A DNA stretch of 25,735 nt, taken from contig DATBHM010000166.1 of assembly GCA_036557505.1 (NCBI GenBank), positions 1-25,735 on the forward strand, read 5' to 3'. The first letter of the stretch is position 1; every line of letters begins with the position of its first letter. The stretch comes from DATBHM01 sp036557505. GTDB lineage: Bacteria; Actinomycetota; UBA4738; JACQTL01. The position numbers and the translations under genes were made by a program. Below, piece by piece: positions 14,912 through 22,643 of this stretch. The notes beneath the pieces are model-generated. The model searched no databases, was not told where the DNA came from, and saw only the letters and a list, made by a program, of their open reading frames with translations.

Positions 14912-15266
14912 CGGCGACGTCGCGGAGCGAAAGCATGCCGACCACCTCGTCGCCGTCGATGACCGGGAGGTGGCGGAACCCACCCGACAGCATCATCTCG
15001 AGCGCCTGCTCGGCAGGAGCGTCGGGACCGATCGTCGTCGGGTTGGAGGTCATCCAGTGGGAGACCGGGTGACCGGCCGCGTCGAAGTGCTCGCCGAGCG
15101 CCCGGACGATGTCGCGTTCGGTGAAGATCCCCGTCAGGCGGCCCTCCTCCATCACGAGCGCCGACCCCACGTGCTTGCCGCCCATCACGGTCGCCGCCTC
15201 GGCCACGGTGGTGTCCGGGTCGACCGTGATGAGATCGCGGTTCATGACCTCACCGACGGTGGACAT
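14901..15266 (-). CDS. Twin CBS-domain protein
   Basis: This 121-residue protein is made only of two CBS domains, which pair into a module that binds adenosine nucleotides and usually regulates another protein. CBS1 spans about 1-60 (VGEVMNRDLITVDPDTTVAEAATVM ... GRLTGIFTERDIVRAL), and CBS2 about 65-121 (VSHWMTSNPTTIGPDAPAEQALEMM ... VVGMLSLRDVAAAD). Both end with the G(I/M)xxxRD signature whose Asp contacts ribose in known structures. No fused effector domain is present, so the partner is unknown. The ATG shares the palindrome CATG (15264-15267) with the mutY ATG on the other strand. A minus-strand TAGGCT box 13 nt upstream of the start (15280-15285) could be its -10. Confidence 0.92.
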   Translation of the reverse strand: MSTVGEVMNRDLITVDPDTTVAEAATVMGGKHVGSALVMEEGRLTGIFTERDIVRALGEHFDAAGHPVSHWMTSNPTTIGPDAPAEQALEMMLSGGFRHLPVIDGDEVVGMLSLRDVAAAD

Positions 15267-16179
15267 GGCTCGGGTGCGTAGCCTACCCGGCCCCGCCGGG
15301 GAGGCAAATCCACCCGTCGCGGCCCTGCTGCGCTGGTACCGGCCGCGCCGTTCGGCCTACCCGTGGCGGGGCGCCGGACCGTACGGGGTGTGGGTCAGCG
15401 AGGTGATGCTGCAGCAGACCCAGGCGGCCAGGGTGGCGCCGGCCTACGTGGCGTTCCTCCGGCGGTTCCCAGGTGTCGATGCCCTGGCGGCCGCGCCGAG
15501 GGCGGAGGTCCTGCGGGCCTGGGGTTCGCTCGGGTACCCGCGGCGGGCGGTCGCGTTGTCGGATGCCGCCCGGGCGATGGTCCGGGACCACGGCGGCCGG
15601 GTTCCCGACGACCCGGCGGTGCTGGCCGGCCTCCCCGGGATCGGGCCGTACACGGCGGCCGCGATCGCCGCCCTGGGGTACGGCCGGCCGGTGGCGGCGC
15701 TCGACACGAACGTCCGGCGGGTGACGTCACGGGCGCTGCTCGCGCGCGAGCCGCACCGCGGGGCCGCCACGGACCTGGCCGTCGCCGCCGCGGGCTGGCT
15801 CGGCGGGGGCCGCCCCGGCGACGTGCTCCAGGCGCTGATGGACCTGGGAAGGACGGTGTGCCGGCCGAAGCCGCGGTGCGGCGTGTGCCCGCTGGCGGAG
15901 GCGTGCCGCTTTCTGCTGGAGGGGGGTGTTCCCGAGCGCTCCGGCCGCCGGCAACCCGCGTACGCCGGGTCGTTGCGGGAGGTGCGCGGCGCCGTGCTGC
16001 GCGCGCTGCGATCGGACCGCTCCGGCGGGGCCTCGATCGCGGCCATCGCCGCGACGACCGGGTTCGGCGCCCTTCGCGTGGCCGACGCGGTGCGCGGCCT
16101 GGCCGCCGACGGCCTGGTCGCGGCGGGACCCGCCGCCCTCGCCGGCAGGCCGCGGGGACGGGTCGCTCTCCCCGGCTGA
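15265..16179 (+). CDS. mutY: A/G-specific adenine glycosylase
   Basis: This 304-residue HhH-GPD glycosylase excises adenine paired with 8-oxoguanine. Seen: YPWRGAGPYGVWVSEVMLQQTQ with the catalytic Glu, GSLGYPRRAVAL, the HhH motif LPGIGPYTAAAIAAL, and ALDTNVRRV with the catalytic Asp. The iron-sulfur loop reads C-RPKPR-C-GV-C-PLAEA-C, so spacing is C-x5-C-x2-C-x5-C, one residue shorter than the usual C-x6 first gap. The C-terminal NUDIX-like 8-oxoguanine-reading domain of MutY is absent; about 85 residues of a winged-helix-like segment replace it. ATG 15265 is the first start. GTG 15274 is an alternative and would lessen overlap with the CBS promoter. Fpg at 9.8 kb is the partner enzyme. Confidence 0.88.
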   Translation: MARVRSLPGPAGEANPPVAALLRWYRPRRSAYPWRGAGPYGVWVSEVMLQQTQAARVAPAYVAFLRRFPGVDALAAAPRAEVLRAWGSLGYPRRAVALSDAARAMVRDHGGRVPDDPAVLAGLPGIGPYTAAAIAALGYGRPVAALDTNVRRVTSRALLAREPHRGAATDLAVAAAGWLGGGRPGDVLQALMDLGRTVCRPKPRCGVCPLAEACRFLLEGGVPERSGRRQPAYAGSLREVRGAVLRALRSDRSGGASIAAIAATTGFGALRVADAVRGLAADGLVAAGPAALAGRPRGRVALPG

Positions 16180-16343
16180 GCCGCCCGCCCCACCGGACGG
16201 GTGCGAATCAGCCGGAGCTGCGCAGCGTGCGGCAACCGAGGCGAACCCCGAAGCGGTTCCGGGCCGTCCAACCCGGGTGACCGGCGTGTGACGGGCGAGC
16301 GGCGGGGCGCCCGCGCCGGCCACCAGGTGGAGGGGAGGCGGCC

Positions 16344-17246
16344 ATGCAACGGACCGGCCGATCGGTCGTGACGGCGGCGTGCGCGGCGCTGATCGTGGCG
16401 CTCGGCGCATCGTGCAGTGCATCGGGCGGTGCGGCGACGGCGCCGGCGGTCACCGGCGCGACCAGCGGCGCCGGGGGCGTCACGGGCACGTCGGGGGGCC
16501 CGGCGGGTGGGCCCGTCGGGGGAGGCGCCACCGTCGTCGACGTACCGGCGGTCCCCTCGAGCGTGGTGAAGGTCGCGCACCTGTCGATCGAGGTGGGCGA
16601 GAACGGGTTCGAGGGAGCCGCGCGGCGCGCCACGGAGATCGCCGGCGAGCAGGGCGGCTACGTCGAGTCGTCGTCGTCCTCGGGGTCGAACGTGGCCTCG
16701 GGCCGGCTGACCCTCCGCGTCCCGGTCGACCACTTCGAAACCGCGTTGGCGGACGTGTCCGAGCTCGGGCACGTGCGACTGCGCTCGGTGAGCGGGAGGG
16801 ACGTCACGTCGCATTTCGTCGACCTCGACGCGCGGATCCGCAACGCCCGGGCCCAGGAGACCGTGCTGCTCGGGATCCTGCACCGGGCCGCCACGGTGAG
16901 CGCGACGCTCCAGGTCCAGCGCACCCTGTCGGACGTGCAGCTCCAGATCGAGGAGCTCGTCGGCCAGGAACGTTCGCTCCGCAACCGCGCCGACCTGGGG
17001 ACGATCGTCCTGTCGCTGTTCGAGGTGGGCGGGCCGGCGCACCGCACGGTCACCGCCGGCATCTCCAACCCCAGCCTCACCGAGGCCTGGACGCGGGCCA
17101 AGGCGACCTTCTTCGGGCTGATGTACGGCATCGTGGTCAGCGCCGGGGTGCTCGTCCCGCTCGCGCTGATCGCACTCGCGGCGCTGCTCGTCTGGCGCAG
17201 GTGGCGCGACCACCGGATCCAGGCCGAACCGGAGCGCGACGCCTGA
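16344..17246 (+). CDS. DUF4349-domain envelope protein (possible lipoprotein)
   Basis: This 300-residue protein matches the DUF4349 layout: a signal sequence (about 1-24), a Gly/Ala/Thr/Ser-rich linker (25-70), an extracytoplasmic domain, and a C-terminal TM helix (about 253-285) with a basic tail. The domain begins VVKVAHLSIEVGENGF. It has the family SGRLTLRVPVDHFETAL strand-turn and a coiled-coil-like stretch VSATLQVQRTLSDVQLQIEEL. A Cys in GASCSAS near 24 could be lipidated, though the lipobox lacks the usual Leu at -3. The domain's function is not known. GGAGGGGAGG lies just before ATG 16344. The 164 bp upstream show no recognisable feature. The DinB gene follows 99 bp later with its own -10 box. 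Confidence 0.85.
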   Translation: MQRTGRSVVTAACAALIVALGASCSASGGAATAPAVTGATSGAGGVTGTSGGPAGGPVGGGATVVDVPAVPSSVVKVAHLSIEVGENGFEGAARRATEIAGEQGGYVESSSSSGSNVASGRLTLRVPVDHFETALADVSELGHVRLRSVSGRDVTSHFVDLDARIRNARAQETVLLGILHRAATVSATLQVQRTLSDVQLQIEELVGQERSLRNRADLGTIVLSLFEVGGPAHRTVTAGISNPSLTEAWTRAKATFFGLMYGIVVSAGVLVPLALIALAALLVWRRWRDHRIQAEPERDA

Positions 17247-17330
17247 GCGATGCAAGGGACCGAACGGCCCGGTGGCAATCGGCCGGTGGTTTCGGCCGGC
17301 CGGGGGATCGGGCCGGGGTCCCGGTTCGGG

Positions 17331-17336
17331 TAGCAT
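17331..17336 (+). promoter_or_regulatory. -10 box for the DinB-fold gene
   Basis: TAGCAT ends 9 nt before the in-frame ATG at 17346, identical in sequence and spacing to the box before greA. This favours ATG 17346 over the out-of-frame ATG at 17342. There is no SD and no clear -35. Confidence 0.45.
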
Positions 17337-17345
17337 CCCCGATGG

Positions 17346-17924
17346 ATGGCGAACTCCCCCCCGAAGTCGCAGACGGCCCTCGCGCCGGACCCGGTCGAGC
17401 AGCCGTCCGAGTACCGCGACCTTCTGCTCGGCCTGCTCGGCGACGACGACCCCGCGTCGGTGCAGCGCGCGACGATCAGCCAGCTCCGCGGGCTGGTGTT
17501 CGGCGACTGGCTCGCGCTCGAGCTCCGCACGCCGCCCGACGAGGGCGAGTGGTCGATGATGCAGCTGCTGGGGCACTTCGCCGACTCGGAGCTGGTGGTG
17601 GGGACGCGGTACCGGTGGATCGTCGCCCACGACACGCCCGCGCTCGCTCCGTACGACCAGGACCTGTGGGTCGACCGGCTTCGCCACCAGCAGGCCGGGC
17701 CCACCGAGCTGCTCGACCTGTTCGCGGCGCTCCGCCGGGCGAACCTCGCGATGTGGGAGCGCATCCCGCCGGAGGAGCGTTCCCGCTACGGCGTGCACGC
17801 CGAGCGCGGCGACGAGTCCTACGAGACGACGTTCCGCATCCAGGCGGGGCACGACCGGTTCCACCTCGACCAGGCACGCCGGACGGTCGACGCCGTGATC
17901 GCGAAGCGCGACCAGGCCGGCTGA
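17346..17924 (+). CDS. DinB/YfiT-like four-helix metal-binding protein
   Basis: This 192-residue protein has the DinB superfamily metal triad: His77 in QLLGHFADSE and His169/His173 in GHDRFHLDQ, with the metal, usually Zn or Ni, held between helices. Members include thiol S-transferases that use bacillithiol or mycothiol and putative hydrolases; which applies here is unknown. The conserved WSMMQLLGHFADSE helix and the central YDQDLWVDR segment are typical of the DinB_2 branch. The first 20 residues are polar and variable. The gene converges on the LLM oxidoreductase with only 4 nt between stops, leaving little room for a terminator. Confidence 0.85.
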   Translation: MANSPPKSQTALAPDPVEQPSEYRDLLLGLLGDDDPASVQRATISQLRGLVFGDWLALELRTPPDEGEWSMMQLLGHFADSELVVGTRYRWIVAHDTPALAPYDQDLWVDRLRHQQAGPTELLDLFAALRRANLAMWERIPPEERSRYGVHAERGDESYETTFRIQAGHDRFHLDQARRTVDAVIAKRDQAG

Positions 17925-17928
17925 GCGC

Positions 17929-18960
17929 CTAGGAGCCCTTGAGGGCGGGCAGCACCTGCTCGCCGAACAGCTCGATCGCCCGGGCCGCCACGTCGAATCC
18001 CATCCCCGGGTAGTGCAGCCGGACGATCAGGTGGAACTCCCGCCGTTCGCGGAACGGCTCGATCATGCCCCGGAGCAGATGGGCGATCTCCGCGGGCGTT
18101 CCGGTGGGGTTCATCCGGCGGAGCACCTCCTCGGGGAGGTCACCCAGGAAGAACCCGTGGCCGGGCGTGTCCGAGCCGGCCGCCCAGCCGGCGTACACGC
18201 CGAGGTGGTGCGCCGCGCCGTTCCGGATGAGCTCCCAGCCCGACTCGGCGTCGTCCCACGGGAACGCGTTCTGGAGCTGGGCGTACCCGAGCGCGGCGCC
18301 GTCCCTCCCGGCATCGCGGGCGCCGCGCTCGGCCGTGGCCACGGCGGCCGGCCAGGTGTCGGGGTCGCTCCGCGTCCGGATGTACCCGTCGCCGATTCGC
18401 CCGGCCCGGTGGACGGCGGCCTCGGACATGCCCCCGATGTAGATCGGCACGTCCCGCTCCGCGAACGGCCGCGGCGTCACCAGGACGTCGTCGTAGGAAT
18501 GGTACCGGCCGGAGAAGGAGAACCGCTCCCCGGTCCACGCCCGGCGCAGGATCTCGACGGTCTCGGTGGTCCGCCGGAGGCGCTCGCGGGGCTCCTGGCC
18601 CCACATCCGGAACTCCTCCTCGCGCCACCCGATGGCGAGACCGAGGATGAGCCGCCCTCCCGACAACTGGTCGACGAACGCGGCATCCTCGGCGAGCCGG
18701 AGCGGATCGTGGAACGGGGCCAGCACCACGCCCGTCCCCAGCTGGATGCGCGAGGTCACGGCCGCCATCGCCGCCAGCATCGGGAGCGCCGACGGCAGGT
18801 AGCCGTCGCCGGCGCCGTGGTGCTCGCTGACCCAGGCCGAGTCGAACCCCAGCGTCTCGGCGAGGCAGGCCATCTCGAGGACCTCGCGGTACTCGCGGTG
18901 GAACGTCCGCTCCGTCCCGGGCATGACCTCGCCCGTGAACAGCCCGATGCCAACCTTCAC
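17929..18960 (-). CDS. LLM class (luciferase-like) flavin-dependent oxidoreductase
   Basis: This 343-residue enzyme is of the bacterial-luciferase/F420 TIM-barrel family, which uses reduced FMN or coenzyme F420. Seen: KVGIGLFTGEVMPGTE at the N-terminus, FDSAWVSEHHGAGDGYLPS (about 38-56), TSRIQLGTGVVLAPFHDPLRLAED, the family signature GGRLILGLAIGWREEEFRMWG (about 106-126), and VPIYIGGMSEAAVHRAGRIGDGY near residue 180. Cofactor and substrate are not determined by these motifs. The start is GTG; a TAGCGT box (18968-18973) lies 7 nt upstream, consistent with a leaderless transcript. It is divergent from the acyl-CoA ligase by 75 bp, so the two may share regulation. Confidence 0.9.
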   Translation of the reverse strand: MKVGIGLFTGEVMPGTERTFHREYREVLEMACLAETLGFDSAWVSEHHGAGDGYLPSALPMLAAMAAVTSRIQLGTGVVLAPFHDPLRLAEDAAFVDQLSGGRLILGLAIGWREEEFRMWGQEPRERLRRTTETVEILRRAWTGERFSFSGRYHSYDDVLVTPRPFAERDVPIYIGGMSEAAVHRAGRIGDGYIRTRSDPDTWPAAVATAERGARDAGRDGAALGYAQLQNAFPWDDAESGWELIRNGAAHHLGVYAGWAAGSDTPGHGFFLGDLPEEVLRRMNPTGTPAEIAHLLRGMIEPFRERREFHLIVRLHYPGMGFDVAARAIELFGEQVLPALKGS

Positions 18961-18967
18961 CGAACCA

Positions 18968-18973
18968 ACGCTA
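18968..18973 (-). promoter_or_regulatory. -10 box for the LLM oxidoreductase gene
   Basis: On the minus strand TAGCGT ends 7 nt before the GTG start at 18960. It supports this GTG as start and a leaderless mRNA. No -35 is evident in the 75-bp divergent gap. Confidence 0.4.
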
Positions 18974-19035
18974 GCCGAGCCCGAACACCGCCGCACGCCT
19001 TGCCCATCCGACCGGACCCGGGCACCATCGGGAGC

Positions 19036-20535
19036 GTGCCGACGCTCCCCGAGCTGGCCGACGAGCACGACGCGCTGCACGGCGACTACGAGCGGCTGTT
19101 CTTCGAGGGCAGGTGGTGGTCGTCGCTCGAGCTGTCGCATCAGGCGAAACGCTTCGCCGGCGGGCTCGTGCGGCTCGGGGTGGAGCCCGGGGAACGGGTG
19201 CTCGTGATGCTCACGAACGGCCCCGAGGTGGGGACGGTGTACCAGGGCGCGTGGAGGGCCGGCGCGGCGGTGACCCCGGTGCTGTTCCTGCTGCAACCAC
19301 ACGAGGTCGCCCGGGTGGTCCGGCAGGCCGAGCCCTCGGTGATCGTGGCCGGGCAGGAGTTCCTGCCGGCCGTCCGCGCCGCGCTCGACGGGTCGCCGCC
19401 CCCACGCGCGGTCGTCACCATGGGCCCGGCCGGCGAGGGAGAGGTGGCGTTCGACGACGTCCGCGCCGCCGACCCCCTGGAACGCCCGGTGCCGGTGGGC
19501 GAGGACGACCTGGCCGCGCTGCTGTTCACGGGCGGGACCACCGGCGAGTCGAAGGGCGTGATGCTCTCCCACGGGAACATCGCGTTCGACGCGCGGCAGG
19601 CGGCCGCGGCGGCCGAGGTCCGGGACGGCGAGGTGGCGCTCACGGCGCTGCCGCTCGCGCATTCGTACGGCATCCTCGTCGCGGCCATCGGGCTGTTCGT
19701 CCGGGGGCGCGGGGTGCTCCATCGCTGGTTCGAGCCGCTCGGATTCCTGCGGGCCGTCACCGAGCACCGGGTGAACCGGGTGGCCGTCGTTCCGACCATG
19801 CTGCAGTACCTGCTGCAGGCGCCCCTCGAGGACCACGACCTGTCCTCGCTCCGGTACGTCGCGTCCGGCGCGGCGGCGCTCCCGCAGGAGGTGGCGCGGG
19901 AATGGGAGCGCCGGACCGGCTCGCGGGTGCTCGAGGGCTACGGATGCACGGAGGCGATGTCGGCCGTGAGCGTGACCAGGCCGTCCGATCCCTCCCGGCC
20001 GGGCTCGGTGGGCAGGCCGATCGACGGCTGCCGGGTCCGGATCGTCGACGACGGGGGGAAGGGGGTCGGGGCCGGCGAACCCGGCGAGATCTGCGTGCGG
20101 GGGCCCAACGTGATGCTGGGCTACTGGCGGCAGCCCGACGCCACCGAGGCCGCCATGGCCGGAGGGTGGCTGCACACCGGCGACATCGGCCGTCTGGACG
20201 GTGACGGGTTCCTCTACGTCGTCGAGCGGAAGAAGGACCTCATCATCCGGGGCGGTATCAACGTGTACCCGCGCGACGTGGAGGAGGTCCTCGCCGAGCA
20301 CCCCTCGGTGGCCATGGCCGGGGTGGTCGGCCGCCCGGACGAGCTGATGGGGGAGGAGGTCGTCGCGTTCGTCGTCCGGAGGGGGGGAGCGGAGGCGACC
20401 GAGGCGGACCTGCTGGCGTTCGCCGCCGAGCGGCTCTCGAAGCCCAAGCGCCCAAAGGAGGTCCGGTTCGTCCCGCAGCTTCCCCTCACACCGGTCGGCA
20501 AGGTGAACCGCCGGGAGCTGCGGGACGAGGTCTAG
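19036..20535 (+). CDS. AMP-dependent acyl-CoA synthetase/ligase
   Basis: This 499-residue enzyme of the ANL superfamily activates a carboxylic acid with ATP to an acyl-adenylate, then usually to acyl-CoA. Seen: the phosphate-binding LLFTGGTTGESKGVMLSHGN (162-181), PLAHSYGI, the adenine-binding SGAAALP and GYGCTEAMS, the ribose Asp in LHTGDIGRLDGDG, the hinge/core DLIIRGGINVYPRDVEEVL, and the catalytic Lys489 in TPVGKVNRRELR. The acyl pocket is not assignable, so the acid is unknown; its length suits a medium- or long-chain or aromatic-acid ligase. GTG 19036 is chosen because the homologous N-terminus begins here; no SD is seen. It is divergent from the LLM gene, and its stop overlaps the zur stop in CTAG. 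Confidence 0.92.
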   Translation: MPTLPELADEHDALHGDYERLFFEGRWWSSLELSHQAKRFAGGLVRLGVEPGERVLVMLTNGPEVGTVYQGAWRAGAAVTPVLFLLQPHEVARVVRQAEPSVIVAGQEFLPAVRAALDGSPPPRAVVTMGPAGEGEVAFDDVRAADPLERPVPVGEDDLAALLFTGGTTGESKGVMLSHGNIAFDARQAAAAAEVRDGEVALTALPLAHSYGILVAAIGLFVRGRGVLHRWFEPLGFLRAVTEHRVNRVAVVPTMLQYLLQAPLEDHDLSSLRYVASGAAALPQEVAREWERRTGSRVLEGYGCTEAMSAVSVTRPSDPSRPGSVGRPIDGCRVRIVDDGGKGVGAGEPGEICVRGPNVMLGYWRQPDATEAAMAGGWLHTGDIGRLDGDGFLYVVERKKDLIIRGGINVYPRDVEEVLAEHPSVAMAGVVGRPDELMGEEVVAFVVRRGGAEATEADLLAFAAERLSKPKRPKEVRFVPQLPLTPVGKVNRRELRDEV

Positions 20536-20990
20536 CGATCCCGCGCGCAGTCCTCGCACAGCCCGATCAGGTCGAGGCTGTGCGTCTCCAGCCGGAATCC
20601 CGTCTGCCGTCCGGCGTCCGCGACGAGCTGGTCCAGGGTTCGTTCCACCGACGGCGACGTGGAGAAATCCTGCACGCGGCCGCAGTTGGAGCACGCCACG
20701 TGGTGGTGGTGCTCCGTGAGGTCCTCCGCCAGCTCGAACCGGCCCTCGCCGGACGCGGTCGCCAGGCGGGTCGCCACGCCGGCCCGCTCCAGGACCACCA
20801 GGTTCCGGTAGGTCGAGCTCTGGGGCAGGGCGGTTCCGGCGGCGAGGATGTCGGGGACGGCGAGCGGGCGTTCGGCCTCCGCCAGGACCTCCACGATCGC
20901 GCGCCGCTGGCCCGTGTAGCGCTCACCGCTCGACCGAAGGCGCTCGGCCGCCGTGGCGTGCAGGAGGGCGAGGTCGCGATCAGTGCCCAT
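20532..20990 (-). CDS. zur: Fur-family metalloregulator, probably Zur
   Basis: This 152-residue Fur-family repressor is the last gene of the metal-uptake operon. The N-terminal winged helix (about 1-80) has RYTGQRRAIVEVLAEAERPL and recognition region LPQSSTYRNLVVLERAGV. The dimerisation domain carries the metal-binding HHHHVACSNCGRVQDF segment and a second Cys pair in GLCEDCARDR, giving the usual structural Zn(Cys)4 site. Zur rather than Fur is inferred from the znuACB genes in front of it. ATG 20990 overlaps the permease stop by 11 nt, so zur is coupled to it and would be autoregulated through the operator at 23558-23582. Its stop shares CTAG with the ligase gene. Confidence 0.85.
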   Translation of the reverse strand: MGTDRDLALLHATAAERLRSSGERYTGQRRAIVEVLAEAERPLAVPDILAAGTALPQSSTYRNLVVLERAGVATRLATASGEGRFELAEDLTEHHHHVACSNCGRVQDFSTSPSVERTLDQLVADAGRQTGFRLETHSLDLIGLCEDCARDR

Positions 20991-21870
20991 GCGATCCCTC
21001 CGGCGCCGTGGCCGGCGCATCCCGCCATCCGATCGCGTCGGCAGCCGGCCGCCGGCGGCGGATGTTCAGCACCACGGAGACGCCGCCGAACGTCACGGCG
21101 GCGACCAGCACGATCGTCCCGCCGGGCGCGAGGCCCCAGAGACGGGCTGTGACGAGCCCGACCACCACCGACGCCGTGCCCACCACCACCGCGCCGAGCA
21201 GCATGCCGCGGAACGTCCGGGCCACCAGCCGGCTCGCGCCGACGGGGAGCACCATCATGGCCGCGACGAGCAGCAGCCCCACCACCCGCATGGCCGCGAC
21301 GATCGTGACCGCCGTGAGCACCGAGAGCATGGTGTTCAGCCCGTCGACCGGGATGCCGGCGACCCGGCTCGACTCCTCGTCGACCACGGTGGCGAACAAC
21401 GCGCGCCCCGTGAACCAGATCGCCGCGACGATCGCGGCGCCGCACCCCACCACGACCCACACGTCGCCCGGGCGGACCGTGAGGATCGAGCCGAACAGGT
21501 ACGTGAAGATTCCCGCGTCGAGCGACCCGGCCAGGCCGGTCAGCACCACGCCCGCCGCGATCCCCCCGTAGAAGAACAGCGCCAGCGCCAGGTCGCCGGA
21601 CGTCCGGGCGCGCGTCCGGAGCCACTCCACGCCGACCGACCCGATCACCGCCACGATCAGGGCGGTCCACACGGGGTACACGCCCAGCAGCAGCCCCGCT
21701 GCCACGCCCGCGAACGCCAGGTGCCCGATCCCGTCGCCGAGGAGCGACATGCGCTTTTGGACCAGGAAGCCCCCGATGAGCGGCGCACATGCCCCCACGA
21801 CCAGCCCGGCCACCAGCGCGAGCTGCATGTACTCCCGGTCGAAGGGGAACGGCAGCGTGAGCCCGGTCAC
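20980..21870 (-). CDS. znuB: Metal ABC transporter permease, ZnuB-like
   Basis: This 296-residue ABC-3 family permease is the membrane channel for zinc or a similar divalent cation. It shows about eight hydrophobic helices and family landmarks: YMQLALVAGLVVGACAPLIGGFLVQKRMSLLGDGIGHLAFAG near the N-terminus, LALALFFYGGIAAGVV, and late segments MRVVGLLLVAAMMVLPVGASRL, where the ABC-3 coupling and pore helices lie. GTG 21870 overlaps the ATPase stop (GTGA), which supports it over the upstream ATG 21888. The C-terminal tail of 25 residues is polar. Transcription continues into zur. Confidence 0.9.
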   Translation of the reverse strand: MTGLTLPFPFDREYMQLALVAGLVVGACAPLIGGFLVQKRMSLLGDGIGHLAFAGVAAGLLLGVYPVWTALIVAVIGSVGVEWLRTRARTSGDLALALFFYGGIAAGVVLTGLAGSLDAGIFTYLFGSILTVRPGDVWVVVGCGAAIVAAIWFTGRALFATVVDEESSRVAGIPVDGLNTMLSVLTAVTIVAAMRVVGLLLVAAMMVLPVGASRLVARTFRGMLLGAVVVGTASVVVGLVTARLWGLAPGGTIVLVAAVTFGGVSVVLNIRRRRPAADAIGWRDAPATAPEGSHGH

Positions 21871-22643
21871 CGCAGCCCCTCCAACCACAGGGGCAGGTCC
21901 TCGCGGTGGACCCCGAGGGACACCCCGGTCTCGGTCAGCTCGGCCGGCGTCCCGTCGAACAGGACGCGGTTCTTCAGCACGATCACGCGGTCGATGTCGT
22001 GCGCGACGGCGCCGAGCTCGTGGGAGACCAGGAACACGGTCGCCCGATGCTCGGCGACCAGGTGGGTCAGCGAGTCACGGAACAGTCGCTGGGACTCCGC
22101 GTCGACGCCGGCCACCGGCTCGTCGAGGACGAGGAGCTCCGGCTCGCCGGCGAACGCCTTCGCGATGAACACGCGCTGCTGCTGTCCGCCGGACAGCTCG
22201 CGGACCCGCCGTCCCCGAAGGGGGAGGAGGCCGACCGACTCCATCGCGTGGGTCACCGCGCGGCGGTCCGCGGCGTGGAGCCGCCGCCACCACCCCGTCC
22301 GGGCCAGCCGGCCGGCGGCGACGACCTCCTCGACGCTCGCCGGGAGGTCCCGGTCGAGGAACGGCCGCTGCGGGACGTACCCCAGCCGCCACCGGTCCCG
22401 GAGCTCCCGGGGGTCCTCGCCGAACACGCGGACGGTTCCCGCCTGCGGCTCGGAGAGGCCCATCAGGCACCGCAGCAACGTGGACTTGCCGGAGCCGTTC
22501 GGGCCGACCAGCGCTGCGAACTCCCCCCGCCGGAGCTCGAGATGGACGTCGTCGAGCACCAGGTCGCGGCCGTAGCCGAACGACACCCCGTCGGCCACGA
22601 GCACGGGACCGGTCGTAACGGGGGCCGCGGCTGCGCCGCTCAC
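21867..22643 (-). CDS. znuC: Metal ABC transporter ATP-binding protein, ZnuC-like
   Basis: This 258-residue ATPase of the cation ABC transporter powers uptake. Seen: Walker A GPNGSGKST (47-55), Q-loop LGYVPQR, signature LSGGQQQR, Walker B LLVLDEP and switch His in LVSHE. The FDGTPAELTETGVSLGVH tail is typical of zinc/manganese subfamily members. GTG 22643 overlaps the znuA stop in GTGA. The frame stays open far upstream, but that part is antisense-phase to znuA and lacks the fold. With ZnuA and ZnuB it forms a complete transporter. Confidence 0.92.
   Translation of the reverse strand: MSGAAAAPVTTGPVLVADGVSFGYGRDLVLDDVHLELRRGEFAALVGPNGSGKSTLLRCLMGLSEPQAGTVRVFGEDPRELRDRWRLGYVPQRPFLDRDLPASVEEVVAAGRLARTGWWRRLHAADRRAVTHAMESVGLLPLRGRRVRELSGGQQQRVFIAKAFAGEPELLVLDEPVAGVDAESQRLFRDSLTHLVAEHRATVFLVSHELGAVAHDIDRVIVLKNRVLFDGTPAELTETGVSLGVHREDLPLWLEGLR

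Noticed and set aside
15444..17864. 806-codon open frame on the minus strand
   Set aside because: It runs antisense to mutY, the DUF4349 gene and the DinB gene, all with clear domains; its product is low-complexity Arg/Pro/Gly/Asp sequence, typical of open antisense frames in GC-rich DNA.
17929..20694. 921-codon minus-strand frame containing the LLM oxidoreductase with a long N-terminal extension
   Set aside because: Only the part after GTG 18960 has the family fold; the upstream part is antisense to the acyl-CoA ligase.
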